From the NCBI RefSeq assembly GCF_000002995.4, contig NW_025062477.1:10264649-10328648 (forward strand): a stretch of 64,000 nucleotides of DNA, given 5' to 3'. This DNA comes from Brugia malayi (taxonomy: Eukaryota > Nematoda > Chromadorea > Rhabditida > Onchocercidae). The translations under genes and the position numbers were made by a program. The notes under the pieces are model-generated. The model ran no database searches, was not told the origin of the DNA, and saw only the letters and a list, made by a program, of their open reading frames with translations. Positions 51,453 through 63,155 of the stretch are shown here, one piece after another (position 1 is the first letter of the stretch; each line of letters begins with the position of its first letter).

Positions 51453-52934
51453 ATTAGATGTTACTATGCGTTTCAGCTTTTTAAGATGCTAAGGATTTCA
51501 GGAGTATTTTATGATATATGCTTAGGCTTTCCCTTGTTTAAGTCTTTTATCTTACCTGAGTTTCATATTTCAACATCTTTAAAAAATTACTAACTTATGT
51601 GAAATAGCTATGCATCCATAAATGATTGAAATTAGGTTTTTGTCTTTCTGCTATATTTACTATCTTTATAAACATTTAAATATAATGAAACGTCATAAAA
51701 TGTATTATCATCTACACCGGTTGTTCTTATGAATAATAATTCATATCCTGTAAAAGTAATGAGTCGATAGACATAAAGTTAGATTTGATTGTAATATATA
51801 TATGTATATGTATGCTGTATTATAAAATGTTTCTTTTTCCTTTTAAAAATAAAAAATCAAATTTTAAAGTTTAGTAAAATTTTTGATCTTTTATTGTTTG
51901 CAAATGCTTTAGTTTATATTGTTTTTCTTAATTCTTATTGTCTCATACAGCAGAAGTATTTCTTTCACTAAGCTAACTATTTCTGGCTATATTTTAAATA
52001 TTTCTATTTCACAAAAAATATGAATTAAATGGGGTTGGACTTTTGTGGAAATTTTCTATTCAAATTCATAAATCGTATCACATAATGTATGATTTACTAT
52101 CAAATACTGTTAGCATATTTCTTTGATATTCTAATTTTTTTAGCACAACATTTGACTTTTTTTCAATTGTTAATGTTTATATATTGTAAAACAATTCAAA
52201 ATTTAGGAATCGAATTATTTCAAGAAATTGATGAAGTTATATTTTTTAATAAATTTATTTTTGTTTGATATTTAAATTTAAAACTCGTTTTGTTCATTTG
52301 TTTATCTTTGTTCCTTTATTTTGTTGGAAATTATTTTTGACTTTCATTCGTAAATTGAGACTTTTGTAATTAAATCTGTGCTAAAAAGCATTACATGCAT
52401 CAAGGAGGAAGAAATGCACTTACATATGTTATAACTTTTATGACATTCTCAAATGAAAGTTATTTTTTGGTTATAAATTCAGTTGATGGAACAATACAAA
52501 GATATGATATGATGTGTCATTTCTGAATTATAGCAGAATTAAATGTAAACATTTTTGAAGAATGAAATTAGACAGAGTTTAGTCACTTTATTAACATATT
52601 AAAAGTTAAAAAAGCTATCAATTAATCATAAAACTATCTCAATAATTGACCCTAAACAGTATATAAGATTGATGTTATAATATTTAGTAGACACATTTTA
52701 ATCAATTGAAATAGTATATTTGAAATTTGCGAAGAAATATTAAATTTAAGTTTGGGATTGTGATTGATTACAAAAGTAGTATTTGAAGGTTGCGGAATAT
52801 TTGAAATTTATAATTGATACATATGTGTACTGTTAAAATTAGTATATCTAATTTCATCTTATCTCAAATTTCACCAAGTACTATCGCAACTATAAAATAG
52901 TAGATGAAGCTTTTTCAGTATTTGAATTTAAATT

Positions 52935-53040
52935 TAAAACTGTAATTGATACATTTTTTTGTAATTGATACAAAAAACTGTAATTGATACAAATTTAAAA
53001 CTGTAATTGATACATTTTGTAATTGATACATAATTGATAT
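52935..53040. repeat. Interspersed GTAATTGATAC repeats
   Basis: GTAATTGATA(C) starts at 52942, 52961, 52980, 53003 and 53019, with a truncated copy at 53031. Spacing varies (19, 19, 23, 16, 12 bp), with short A/T spacers between copies. Confidence 0.75.
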
Positions 53041-54563
53041 TCCTAAATTGGAAAATTAAATTGTTACATTTGTAAAAAAAAGATAGAAAATTTAAATTCC
53101 ACTAAATATAGCAGCCATCAATATTATTTGTAATATTTGTTCAAATCAAATGTTTGTTCACCATTTAAATGTAATTATAAATTTTTAAAAAAATTTAAAA
53201 TCTTAATGATAGCAGTTCATAATTATTAGATATAATTGTTAGAAAATTTTCACTAAACTTTATATTGTTTTGTTTTTTGTTTTTTTCTTTATGTAAACTA
53301 ATAGTATGTTCAAATTTTATAACAAAATCTTATAAAAAAAATGTTCAAATGAAAAAGAAACAAAAAAAAAAAAAAAATGAAAGTTTGAAAGCTTGAAATT
53401 TAATTCATTCTTTAATAAGTATGTTAATGTAAACCAAGAAGAAAAAGTAATAAAAAGAAGTTTAAATAAGTTTTAACGCATTGTATTTTTGAATAAAATA
53501 ATTTTACATTTTTAGTAAAATTGTAAACTTTTGAAATTTTTAGAAAATTTTAACGATAATCACTTCCATTAAATAATTATAACTTTTATGAAAACCATAA
53601 CTATATGAACTGGAAGACTGATTGAAGTTAATAATACTATAATATAATTGATTGAAAATTTTCTAATCATTTGGATTGTGAATTTTAAATCATTCAATTT
53701 AGTGATTATTAAAATAATTTCCACAACATATAATAATACTAAAATTGGAATTAAAATTGTTGCTATTATTCTATTACTGATATTATTGTAAATGGTTATC
53801 ATTCTATCATTTTGATTAAATAATCTTTAATATTAATTTTAATACATTTAATAGGTTTTTAAGTATTTTCTTGTAGGATTAGAAATGATAAAATCGACAA
53901 ATTGATTTTGAATTATTTTCTTGTAGAATTAGAAATATCATTTTATCATGATAAATCGCACTATTTGTGATAACAATTACAATCAATATTATTAAATTGA
54001 AAAAAAAAATCATTCCAGGAGAACTTTTTTTTTTAATTTGCTTCTACTATGATAATAAATGATAGTTTTATATAATTTATAATTTGATCAGGTTGAATTT
54101 TTGTCTAATTTAATTCATTTATGTTTTTTCCCTTGCCATTAACCATCTATTTCTAAGTGATAATTTTATGGGATCTTTGATCAATTTATTGATTTATTCA
54201 TAATTTAGCAGTTAAGCAATGATGTTGAATTTGTTGTCCATAGCAACGATAATGTGACAAATGTGTAAGCCTGCAAAAGTTATAATTTTTTTTTTTTTAG
54301 TTTTGCTTGAGAGATTTGTTAAATTTCTACAATACTTATAACTGATAGTCTTTCGTTTTCTTTTCTGTTTTTTCTTTTTTCTAAGCAAATAAATTATGCA
54401 ATAACTATTTCCCAAAACTTTGTACATATTCTGTAAAAAGGTTATATATGAGAGTTAGGGATTTACAGAAAAAATAAAAAAGATTAGGAGTAGAATAATT
54501 CCAGTAAGATGTGGTAAATTTCAGAAGGCTTAAAGGACAATAACAAGACGAAATTAAATAGCA

Positions 54564-55102
54564 ATGAGCAATGAACTAAAAGAAGTGCTAAGTGCTAGAA
54601 ATGCTGTTCTATTTTGTGAGGAAGAACTTAGTCCAGTTTTTTGTAAACCGAAACTCATTCCACTGAAATCTGTAACTCTCGAGAAACTGGAGAGGATGCA
54701 AAATGAAGCAATGGAAATAATGAAAAGAATGGAGGAGAATAGCAATGAAACAATAACTAAGGTAAATTTTTCATAATCGCTAAATTAAATTATTTTCTAA
54801 TATTTTACAGTTCGGATTTTAAATGACACTCTAGTACGATGGTGTCCAAAATTTAAATTTGTTTAGAAATTTTAAAAGCATCTAGCATGCAAATTATTCT
54901 TGTTCACATCAATAAAATTAATCATATTTTATTAGATTTTTGAAATAATAAACCTAAATATAAAATACAAGAAATGTTACACTACAAAAAATTATAACAT
55001 AAAATTCAGGAAAAAACGGAATACATTTCAAGTAAGTCTGAAGGAAAAAGTACTGCTGATATTTGGACTGCTGAAGGAAATCAGGAAATAACAACAGACT
55101 AA
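54564..55102 (+). CDS. BBIP1: BBSome-interacting protein 1 (BBIP1/BBIP10)
   Basis: Two exons: 54564-54761 and 55010-55102, giving 96 aa (human 92). BBIP1 is the smallest subunit of the BBSome, the coat complex that carries membrane proteins in and out of cilia; in nematodes this means sensory neurons. The diagnostic block is FCKPKLIPLKSVTLEKLERM (about 30-49), matching human [20 protein letters not shown], followed by a charged helix. Upstream, LSARNAVLFCEEELSPV aligns with the PKQGPLFVEDIMTMV region. The tail encoded by exon 2 is acidic/Ser-Thr and not conserved. The start is the first ATG in frame with the conserved block; the exon junction is phase 0 with GTAAAT donor and AATTCAG acceptor. 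The next gene, MRPS6, converges on it with stop codons 46 bp apart. Confidence 0.88.
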
Positions 55103-55148
55103 TTTTACAATGTATATCTTTTTCATGCATTGTTCAAATCTATTTACG

Positions 55149-56108
55149 CTATTCATATTTTTGCGGTTTAGGTCTGCCAATAATTTCCGGTTCTGCTATT
55201 GGATAAGATTTCGGAATAGCTTTCCATTCTTTTTCTGTTCGCTTGTAAATCATTTGTCGTGTATAATGCCCTAACTTTTGATTGTCTCGCAGAGCTTTTA
55301 CCGATTCTCTGAAAAAAAGAATATAATAGAAAATTGATTGGGTTAATTTCATTTTTTTTTCTACTATTAATTGTTTTTCAAACTATTTTCTCATTCGTTT
55401 TTATGTAAACATGTTGATATAATAGTATTTAACACCGCATTAATCATCTTTTTTACAATTAATATTCATTCTTTTGTTTGTAAAATAAATGTGTTATTTT
55501 TTACAAAGAAGATAGCAAGATATCGCCAGAATCTAAATTTTTAATTCGATAAGGAATCAAATTAGATTACCTTTCTGCTGGAGGTTTTAAAAGTTCTGCT
55601 AGATTACAATAAATTGGCTCTTTCGGCTTTTCGTGCATGTAACAAACGTGGACTAAGTCGAGATCGTTGCGTAATATTGTATTTGTTGTGTCACGTACTT
55701 CACGTGGCATGAATGCTTTAATTAAGAAGTAGCTGAAATACAAAACGAAAATTTAAAACATTTTTCCAATCATAATTACTTTCATCTTACTTATAATAAC
55801 ATTACTTACTTTGATGTATATATATGTTCCGTTGTTTGCTTTCTCACTCGCCTAAATGGTAGATCACGATGTCCAAGACTTTCCAATTTTTCAATAATAG
55901 CACCATTATCAAGTAAAACTTTTGCAGCACGACGTATTGTAGTAAATAATTCTGGCTATAAAAATATCAAAATACAAATGCAATTTATTGTCAAATTTGA
56001 AGCTAATTTTGAAATAATGAAAATAAAGAATTTTAGTATCAAAATGAAAGAAGAAAAGTTAACCTTCGCCAATGATCGAGTAATTAAAGTAATTTCATAT
56101 GACGGCAT
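55149..56108 (-). CDS. MRPS6: Mitochondrial ribosomal protein bS6m (MRPS6)
   Basis: Four exons: 56108-56064, 55955-55810, 55732-55571 and 55308-55149, giving 170 aa (human 125). It is a small-subunit protein of the mitochondrial ribosome with the ferredoxin-like S6 fold. The N-terminus MPSYEITLITRSLAKPEL matches human MPRYELALILKAMQRPE. The following NGAIIEKLESLGHRDLPFR corresponds to RGAIVRDLENLGERALPYR, and YFLIKAFMPRE to YFLVDFYAP. A C-terminal extension of roughly 50 residues (Lys/Pro/Tyr-rich) is additional to the vertebrate protein. No separate targeting peptide precedes the S6 fold, as in other MRPS6 proteins. Phases agree at all three junctions. Its 3' end abuts BBIP1. Confidence 0.93.
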
Positions 56109-57493
56109 TTCTAATTTATCATAAATCCATCGACAGCAGCAACAAAATTACTTAAACAATAATTATATGCAACCTCATATAATCTTAAATAGAAATAGAA
56201 TGAGTTAAGAAGTTCTTTTTTTTTTTTTTGAAAGCTTCATTCTAATACTAAAATAATGGTAACATTAATCGAAAGAATTCAAGATTTAAAAATTAACATC
56301 AACTTTTTTTAACTTACAAACAAGAAAATTCAAAGCACAACAAAAAATATTTTGAATGTTTCGCGACAAAACTTGAGATTATATGAAAACTTGAAATTAA
56401 CTACTAATATTAAATGAATACTTCACATATTATACTATGACTAGAAACTTAAGAAGCACAGTTTAAAGTAATGCTCATGCATATTTAAGAAATAATTCTG
56501 ACATTACACTGCCCACAAATGATGACAGATCCACAGATGAAACTATCTATCATTGTATTATAGCTAATGGATGCAAAAGTCTTTAAAATTCTTTAAATCT
56601 CTAAAAATAATTATTCATCATTTTTTTTTACCACAATCTTAGCCTGATAAATATATATTCCATTGCAATGAATATATTATGTATATGTTGGATGAATTAA
56701 AATCATTTAAAGAAAAAAAAAAATCTATTTGATCAAATTTTTCAGTGTAAACGTTTTATCTGATCAATTAAGCAATTCATTTAAACAATCTAAATCTGAT
56801 AAGATTTGAGGAAGAAAGGAAGAAATGAATCAGAGAAAAACAATGATTAAGAAAAATCTTTTCCATGTTAAAAATATCTAGTTCATTTCTTGATAGTAAA
56901 ATCAAATAAAATTAGCTAAATAATGCTATACTATTCAAAATAAAAGTGAAATTCACGAAATTTTATACAAGTTAGCAAAATAAGAATTTTTGTATTGTAT
57001 TATTTCCTGGAAACAAACACAAGAATGGTAACAAAGGATGGCTAAAGTAAGCTATTCTACATGAAGCAAAACTGGATAACATGAAAAAAAAAAAAGAATT
57101 AACGAATTTAGAGTTATGAAAACGTCGACTGTTTCAAATATCCTTCATAAAATATTATTTACATTTATGACAGAAGCAACAATTTCAAAATGGTTAGTCA
57201 ATTCTGTAATAAATCAAAGATATACAAATTAAAATCAATAAAAAAAAAGTTATCCTGTAGAGATATCGTATTTGCCATTCCCCCTTTAGATCATAGCAAT
57301 TAGTGTAAACAAAAGAAAAATAAATAAATAAATAAACGAACGAGTAGAATTTATAGAAAAAAGGCAAAAAATTGTCAATTTTTAAAAATACATTATGATC
57401 GACATTTCACACATAATTACACATAAAAATAAAATGTTATCACACATGAGAAAGGCTACATTCACACTAAAGAAGCGATAAATGCTGATGATT
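56109..57493. other. Intergenic stretch between MRPS6 and the EGF-PPxY gene
   Basis: No supported exon on either strand. It should contain the MRPS6 promoter and the 3' UTR of the next minus-strand gene. Confidence 0.55.
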
Positions 57494-60400
57494 CTATCTA
57501 TTTCGAAAAGCATTAGAAAACTGGGAACGTGGTAGCATTTGGTTCGGATAAGACGAATATTGAGGTGGAAGAACTGCTGCGTCACCTACGCTAGGAGGTT
57601 GCTGTAATGTTGAAAATGTTGCAACTGCCTGAAATAGACTATGAATTATCTAAACTAATTGACATCAGATGCATAAAAGATACAATTTCAAGACGGAAAA
57701 ATAACACAATAGAAACATACGAAGGACTTTATTTTTAAAAAAAAAAACTGAAGCAACTAGGGAAAAAAATGGTATGTGTTTCCAAAAAAGATTAGTATAC
57801 TTTTTAAAATGGAACTCTCTTTAATAAACGCTCAGATATTTACACAATTCTTATTATTACAAGTTTTAAACTTCGGTATAAAAAACAGCAAAAGTAACAA
57901 AATATAATTTTGTTTTGTAAACAGGTAACATACCTCTTCATAAGAGGGTGGTGGATCGAAAGGCTTGGACGAATTTGCATCAGTTGTTAAATTAGGATCC
58001 ATAACCGGCACTGAATTAAGATGAACAATATATGATGACAAAAAATAATTGTGCGGCCTTGCTGCCAAAGATTCACCACCATTATCATTTAGTAAATTCT
58101 CCTAAAATATGAATGAATAATAGAAATCCATTATGTTTTGATAAATAGTTCAACAAACAGACCACTTAAATTAATATTATTAAGTGTACTGCGAATCAAC
58201 CGGATAATGCTGATAAAGGATTTTTTAAGCCAAAAAACGGAAATATTAGACGTAAAATTATGCATTCAAATTTTATATTATAATTTATTCATGTTCTGCA
58301 AAATTGTACCTGCATTCGTAGATAAATTTCATTCCCTGTCCTATTACTGCTTCTGTTCAACTCCAGTCCACGACGTCGATGACTAGTAGTACCCTCATCA
58401 CAAATTGTACTTAGTGGTGTTCTTCGACGCCCTATATAAATAGAATTCTCTGTAACGTACGGAACGAAGTTCGTTGACTTCATTTCAAAGTTTACTTCGC
58501 AACTAATTTAGAAATTCTATAGTAAACTTTGGTAATCGGCAATATTAATCACTTCAAATATTCCAACCTTAACTACTAAATTTTAGAAAACCTAAAAAAT
58601 AACTTCGTGAATGAGTAGGTTTTCTTGGGAACAAATCCAGACGACAAACAACACAACAGATAATCATAATTACAATGCATAATAAAGGCAGACCAAGCAC
58701 AACACCCCATGATGCCGCATATTCCTGAAATAAAAATTATATTAAAAATATTTTAGTAATTTTTTAATGGTGGAAATATTTATCATTTTTTTACTGACCT
58801 AATAACAAGAAATATGGCACGAAAATTTCGTGCAAAGCAGAACATGGGAGAAAAAAAAAGTTCAAACGCTAATTCATTTCAAAAAAAAAAAGATCTAGCA
58901 AAAGTAACCTGACAAAATTGTCCTGTATACCAATAATCCAAGCATTTACAGTGTCCGTTATCCATCGGACGACCACCATTTAAGCATTTAACATGTTCAC
59001 AGTGCTGACCATGTATATATTCTGGATAGGGACATCTGAAAATTTATTGTTTTTTCGGGCAAATACCTCCCCGAGATAAGTATTTTGTAACTCTGTATTT
59101 AAAATTCGATTCTAACTATTATTTTGATCTTTACATCTTCATTCTGCTATTCATCCTGTTACTAAATCAATAAATTATTCGTCTACACAAATTTCACATG
59201 TTAAACACTTCATTCGAAATATCCTAATTACATCGTTCCTCCTAGTAACAAACAGTTACAAACCTGCATGTATACTGCGTTGGAAAAAGCTTAGGTATTT
59301 TTACTAAAGTACCATTATTGACGCAAACTAATTCTTCGCATAAATGACCTCTGTAGAATTTGGGACAAATACACTCGCCTAAAAAATAAATCAATACAAT
59401 GAAATATAACTACTCAAAGAACTTAATCGAAATTTTAGAAACTTGAGGTTTGCTAGTTAAAAACACTCAATCTTGGCAAATATTATTATCTAGTAGTCAA
59501 TTTAATTCTATCCAACTGCTATTTGACTGATGTATAACTTAAGAATTATATTCCATCCAGTAACGCTCAATCCATAATTTTCTTATGGACTTTTAAATAA
59601 GGAAAAATCGTAAAAATAACCATCAGAAGAAACTTTTGCTATCATAAATTTCTTAAAAAATTTTTATTACCATAATTATTTTCTATAATGTAAGACTGAC
59701 TCTTACCCCTTAATGTCTTCATGCCTCCATTAAGGCAATCCGGTGTTAAACCAAGCATTTTTTTCAGATATTCCAGTGAATCAGCCATTATATTGGTGAA
59801 ATGAATGCCACCATTTTTTGTTCCAACATCTTCAGAGTAACTAAGTTTTGGCATGTTTTGTACACCTGGTTTCAAAGGTACGAGAAAATTTCTATCATTA
59901 TTCGTTATAGTTGTCGTTCGTAATGTTGTGAGCTGAAAAAAAAAAAAAAAAAAAAAGTACTGTGTTTGTCGTTAAACTTTCATATAAATTCATTAATATG
60001 TAGATTATGTTTTCCAGTAAATTGGCTAATACGCTTAAAGTAATTAACTTAGATGATATAAAACTTGTTAGTAGGAATGAATTAATATGTTAGTAGGAGT
60101 GAATTAATATAAAACAGTTCTAGTAAACGTTGTTAACATCATTTCTGGACATTCAGATTTTAGTTTAGTCACCGATAATTTTCTAGTCCAATACAGCCAC
60201 GGCTGCTTAACAAAACTATCGCTACTAAGGAAAACGATATATGAGAAATTGTGAATAGATTGCGACTATACTGAAAAGAAAGGTTATATTTAGCAATAAA
60301 ATGATTTTAAAAATTTTACAAGAAATTAATGGGAAAAAAATTCGTATCAATAATAATATTAGTAACATGTTATAATACTTTAGTTAAGATTAAAAAAAAT

Positions 60401-60668
60401 TATCAATGACTAAACTAAATACTTATACGAAATACAAACAGATTCAATATTTTTTAGAGGGATAAGTACATATTTAGACATAAATATCCACTGATATATA
60501 TATACAAATAAATAAATAAAGTATATTCCATACTTATCATCAAAACTTACCAGTCATTTTTTACAATACATTTTTTACAAACAATAGGATTAGCATTACC
60601 TCATATTTTTCGTCCTCTTTCAAAGTAAAATTAGTCTGATTTGGTGTCATCATCGTAATAATTGGCAT
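57494..60668 (-). CDS. EGF-repeat single-pass membrane protein with PPxY motifs
   Basis: Eight exons: 60668-60600, 59932-59707, 59378-59264, 59035-58909, 58724-58604, 58431-58310, 58101-57934 and 57628-57494, giving 360 aa. I do not recognise a named family. Order of parts: a Thr/Asn-rich N-terminus (1-85), three compact Cys modules of EGF type (Cys89-Cys112 with GECICPKFYRGHLC; Cys117-Cys149; Cys154-Cys178 with GHCKCLDYWYTGQFC), one hydrophobic membrane segment (about 185-206, WGVVLGLPLLCIVIMIICCVVC) and a 150-residue tail. The tail has RRRR just after the membrane and two WW-domain ligand motifs, PPSY (311-314) and PPQY (337-340). The positive-inside pattern puts the EGF modules outside and the tail in the cytosol, suggesting a receptor or ligand regulated by Nedd4-type ubiquitin ligases. 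The chosen ATG has an in-frame TGA directly before it and gives no signal peptide; a 5' exon carrying one may be missing. Confidence 0.82.
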
Positions 60669-61104
60669 TCAAATGAGCAAAACTGCATAATTTCGTTGCC
60701 AAATTCTGTACAACAATTAACAATCATATCAAAGTGAAAAAAAAAAAGAAAAAACGAAGGCGAAGAAAAAAAAATGTGAAACATAAATAAGCAATGAATT
60801 AATGAATTAGTGCAAAAAAAAAAAAAAAACTATAATTTGCAATAATAAATTCTAAATCATTATAATTTCGGTTGCATACATCTTATAACAACAAATAAGT
60901 CTATCTTTTGTAGTAGCAAAGAAACTTATGTTTACAAATCACAAGCATATCCTAAATTATTTATGAAATTTTGAAGACAAACAGATTAAAGAGATATCAC
61001 TAGAATCATCATTCATTTGTTTATTTGCACAATAAATTAAAAGGAGAAATGGAAAAACGGACAAAATTTTTCTCATTACCTAATAGAAGCATTTCAGAAT
61101 AGTA
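60669..61104. other. Upstream flank of the EGF-PPxY gene
   Basis: No supported exon. A TTGTACAG site on the minus strand near 60706 could be the trans-splice acceptor or the end of an intron leading to a missing 5' exon. Confidence 0.35.
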
Positions 61105-61205
61105 AGTAAACTTACCTACTTCTTATCAGTTTCAAAGTAAACTTACCTATTTCTTATCAGTTTCAAAGTAAACTTACCTACTTCTTATCAGTTTCAAAGT
61201 AAACC
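61105..61205. repeat. 31-bp tandem repeat, three copies plus a partial fourth
   Basis: Units beginning AGTAAACTTACCT start at 61105, 61136 and 61167, with a truncated copy at 61198, spaced exactly 31 bp and nearly identical. On the minus strand each unit contains AGGTAAGTTT, a perfect consensus 5' splice site. A related AGTAAACCGAAA block occurs twice just to the right (61198 and 61226). Confidence 0.9.
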
Positions 61206-61210
61206 GAAAC

Positions 61211-61320
61211 TCAAACTTAATCGCAAAGTAAACCGAAAGCCAACCAACCCTCGACCCCTACACTTCCCTCGAGATACCCTCAAACACCCATCTAAAGTCG
61301 GGCCAACCGTGAATTAATCA
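61211..61320. other. C-rich segment between two repeats
   Basis: About 110 bp that is far richer in C than its flanks on the plus strand (blocks such as CCAACCAACCCTCGACCCCT and CCCTCGAGATACCCTC). No reading frame or known element is recognised. It joins the 31-bp array to the GT-rich satellite. Confidence 0.6.
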
Positions 61321-61329
61321 TTTAATCAT

Positions 61330-61685
61330 GTACTGCACGTATATGTGTGTATGTTCGTGTCTGTGTGTATATGTATGTGTGTCTGTGTATCTGTGTATGT
61401 GTATGTATGTGTACATATATGTTCGTGTGTGTATGTGGGTATGTATATGTGGTGTATGTGTCTGTGTGCGTATATGTGTATGTGTGTACACGTATGTGTG
61501 TATACGTATGTATGTATGCATGTGTATATGTGTTGTGTGTGTACATATATGTTCGTCTGTGTATGTGTATATGCGTATGTATATGTGTGTATGTGTATGT
61601 GTGCGTATATGTGTATATAGGTATGTGTGTATGTGTATGTGGGTATGTGTATGTGTGTATGTATGCATGTGTGTATGTGCATGGG
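61330..61685. repeat. GT-rich (TGTATG)n satellite
   Basis: About 355 bp of nearly pure alternating TG/TA/CG steps. A higher-order period is visible: GTACATATATGTTCGT occurs at 61411 and 61541, 130 bp apart. The lack of stops on several frames of both strands comes from the repeat and is not evidence of coding. Confidence 0.95.
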
Positions 61686-62319
61686 AAAGCTTAAAAGCAT
61701 CCAAATCAAATGTGTAACAACGATAATTATTTTTAGATTCCCAATGAAATATTGCTGATAAGAAAGGAAATGTCAAATTAATATTTGTAATGCAATAATT
61801 ATAATTTAAACATTTGGAAAATAATGGAAATTTTATTCCAAAATAACATAAAAAAATGATTTGCTTTCCTTTCTTTTAAAGAATAATTTAAAAGAATGAA
61901 TACATAACTAAAAAATGTTTACAATTTAGAAAAGACAGAGAGAAAAATGAAGAAAAGAAAAATTAATGTAACATTTTGTAATGCTTAACTTTTAACAATG
62001 ATTTAAATTCCTATTAATAATAGAGTAGTCATAATATTCCATCTGTTAATGATATTTAATTGAAATGTAATGGTATAGAATTATTTAACATAATCAATGC
62101 ATCAAATATATCAGAATTTAACTCTTTTAATTATGCAGAAATCATTCATTAATTAATATTTGAAAAATATATATTCGTTTTTTAAAACAACCATAAACAA
62201 TTAATTCTATAAACTGACATTATTTTATTACATTCCAAAATCTATGGCTTACTTTCGTTTAATTAATTAATTAATTTCATCTTATTTCAAAATCAATTTC
62301 ACCTATTTTGAAAATAATT
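61686..62319. other. AT-rich stretch without recognised features
   Basis: No exon or repeat of note seen. Confidence 0.5.
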
Positions 62320-62550
62320 CATTGGATGTGTCGAGACTTCTCGGTCTTAGCTGAAATTTCATATTTATTACATCTAAAAGACCTCGGTAGGATCTATGAA
62401 GATGGTCTATCATATAGCACATTCAGTAGCAGAACTGACTTAGTACTCTCATCATAGGTCTCTTTTAATGCGAACTCGAACCTTCGACATACATTGTTTA
62501 ACCATTTGCGCCCCTATGCATTTCACCAAATGCCTAAACTACCGCCTAAC
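62320..62550 (-). mobile_element. Candidate degenerate tRNA-derived SINE or other Pol III unit
   Basis: The central 180 bp of this island is about 38% G+C, well above the flanks. On the minus strand it reads GGCGCAAATGGTTA (A-box-like), then 31 nt later GGTTCGAGTTC, which differs from the B-box consensus GGTTCGANTCC at one base. No tRNA cloverleaf forms: the A-to-B spacing is short and the acceptor stem does not pair. A tRNA-derived SINE remnant is the best reading, but no second copy was noticed in the window. Confidence 0.3.
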
Positions 62551-63155
62551 ACTTTTTAACTAATAATGTTAAAAAAAAAATAAATGAATGAAATGTAATA
62601 AATTTTAAATTCAATTTTGTTAATGCTGTAAATATTAATATCTAATTAATTATGTGAGACTATTTTCATTCCTTTTTTTTTCTCTTTTTGAAGCTAATAA
62701 AACGTTGAAAATTTAAAAGAAACGATTGAATATACTTGTTTGTAATGTTCAATAGAAAAGAAAAGGAAAAATGGAGATAACATTATCAATTTGAAGTTTT
62801 TTTTTTTTTAAACTACCCAAAAAAGTTAATAATAAAACATCGATTACTGAAATAGTCAATAAAATAGAAATGATTATAGCAAATAAATGAAAGAATTTGA
62901 TAATATTTGTTTAATGATTAAAATTTAAAAGCTTAATTCAAAAGAAAGTAAGAAATTCATCCGTTTTTAATCATTTCTTTAGCTGATCTTTAAGCTTCCT
63001 TTTTTTTTTCTTTAATAATATTAAAAATTATTAGCAAATTTTTTATTATCGTAAAGTATGAAATTATAAAAAAAGTTAAAGAGGCTAGCAATAATATGAA
63101 TTAACAGTAATTTCAACGATAAAAGTCTTTGTTCAATTAACACTAAGAAACCACA

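Larger units (their letters stand above)
51162..54563. other. Intergenic stretch, AT-rich, with a small repeat
   Basis: 3.4 kb with no supported exon on either strand. It carries the BRWD/PHIP 3' UTR on the left and the BBIP1 promoter on the right. The candidate AATAAA at 51447 and the repeat at 52935-53040 are listed separately. Confidence 0.55.

Noticed and set aside
61318..61776. Long open frames of His/Thr/Tyr or Cys/Val/Met on both strands
   Set aside because: They are translations of the GT-rich satellite; the repeat lacks stops in several frames. No splice sites, conserved residues or varied composition.
62329..62365. Resemblance of CTTCTCGG-TCTTAGCTGAAAT to the start of U2 snRNA
   Set aside because: Only about 12 bases agree. 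The branch-site pairing region and the downstream stem-loops of U2 are absent.
62470..62515. Possible intact tRNA gene around the B-box-like GGTTCGAGTTC (minus strand)
   Set aside because: T-stem and acceptor stem do not pair properly and the A-to-B distance is too short, so only a degenerate derivative is proposed.
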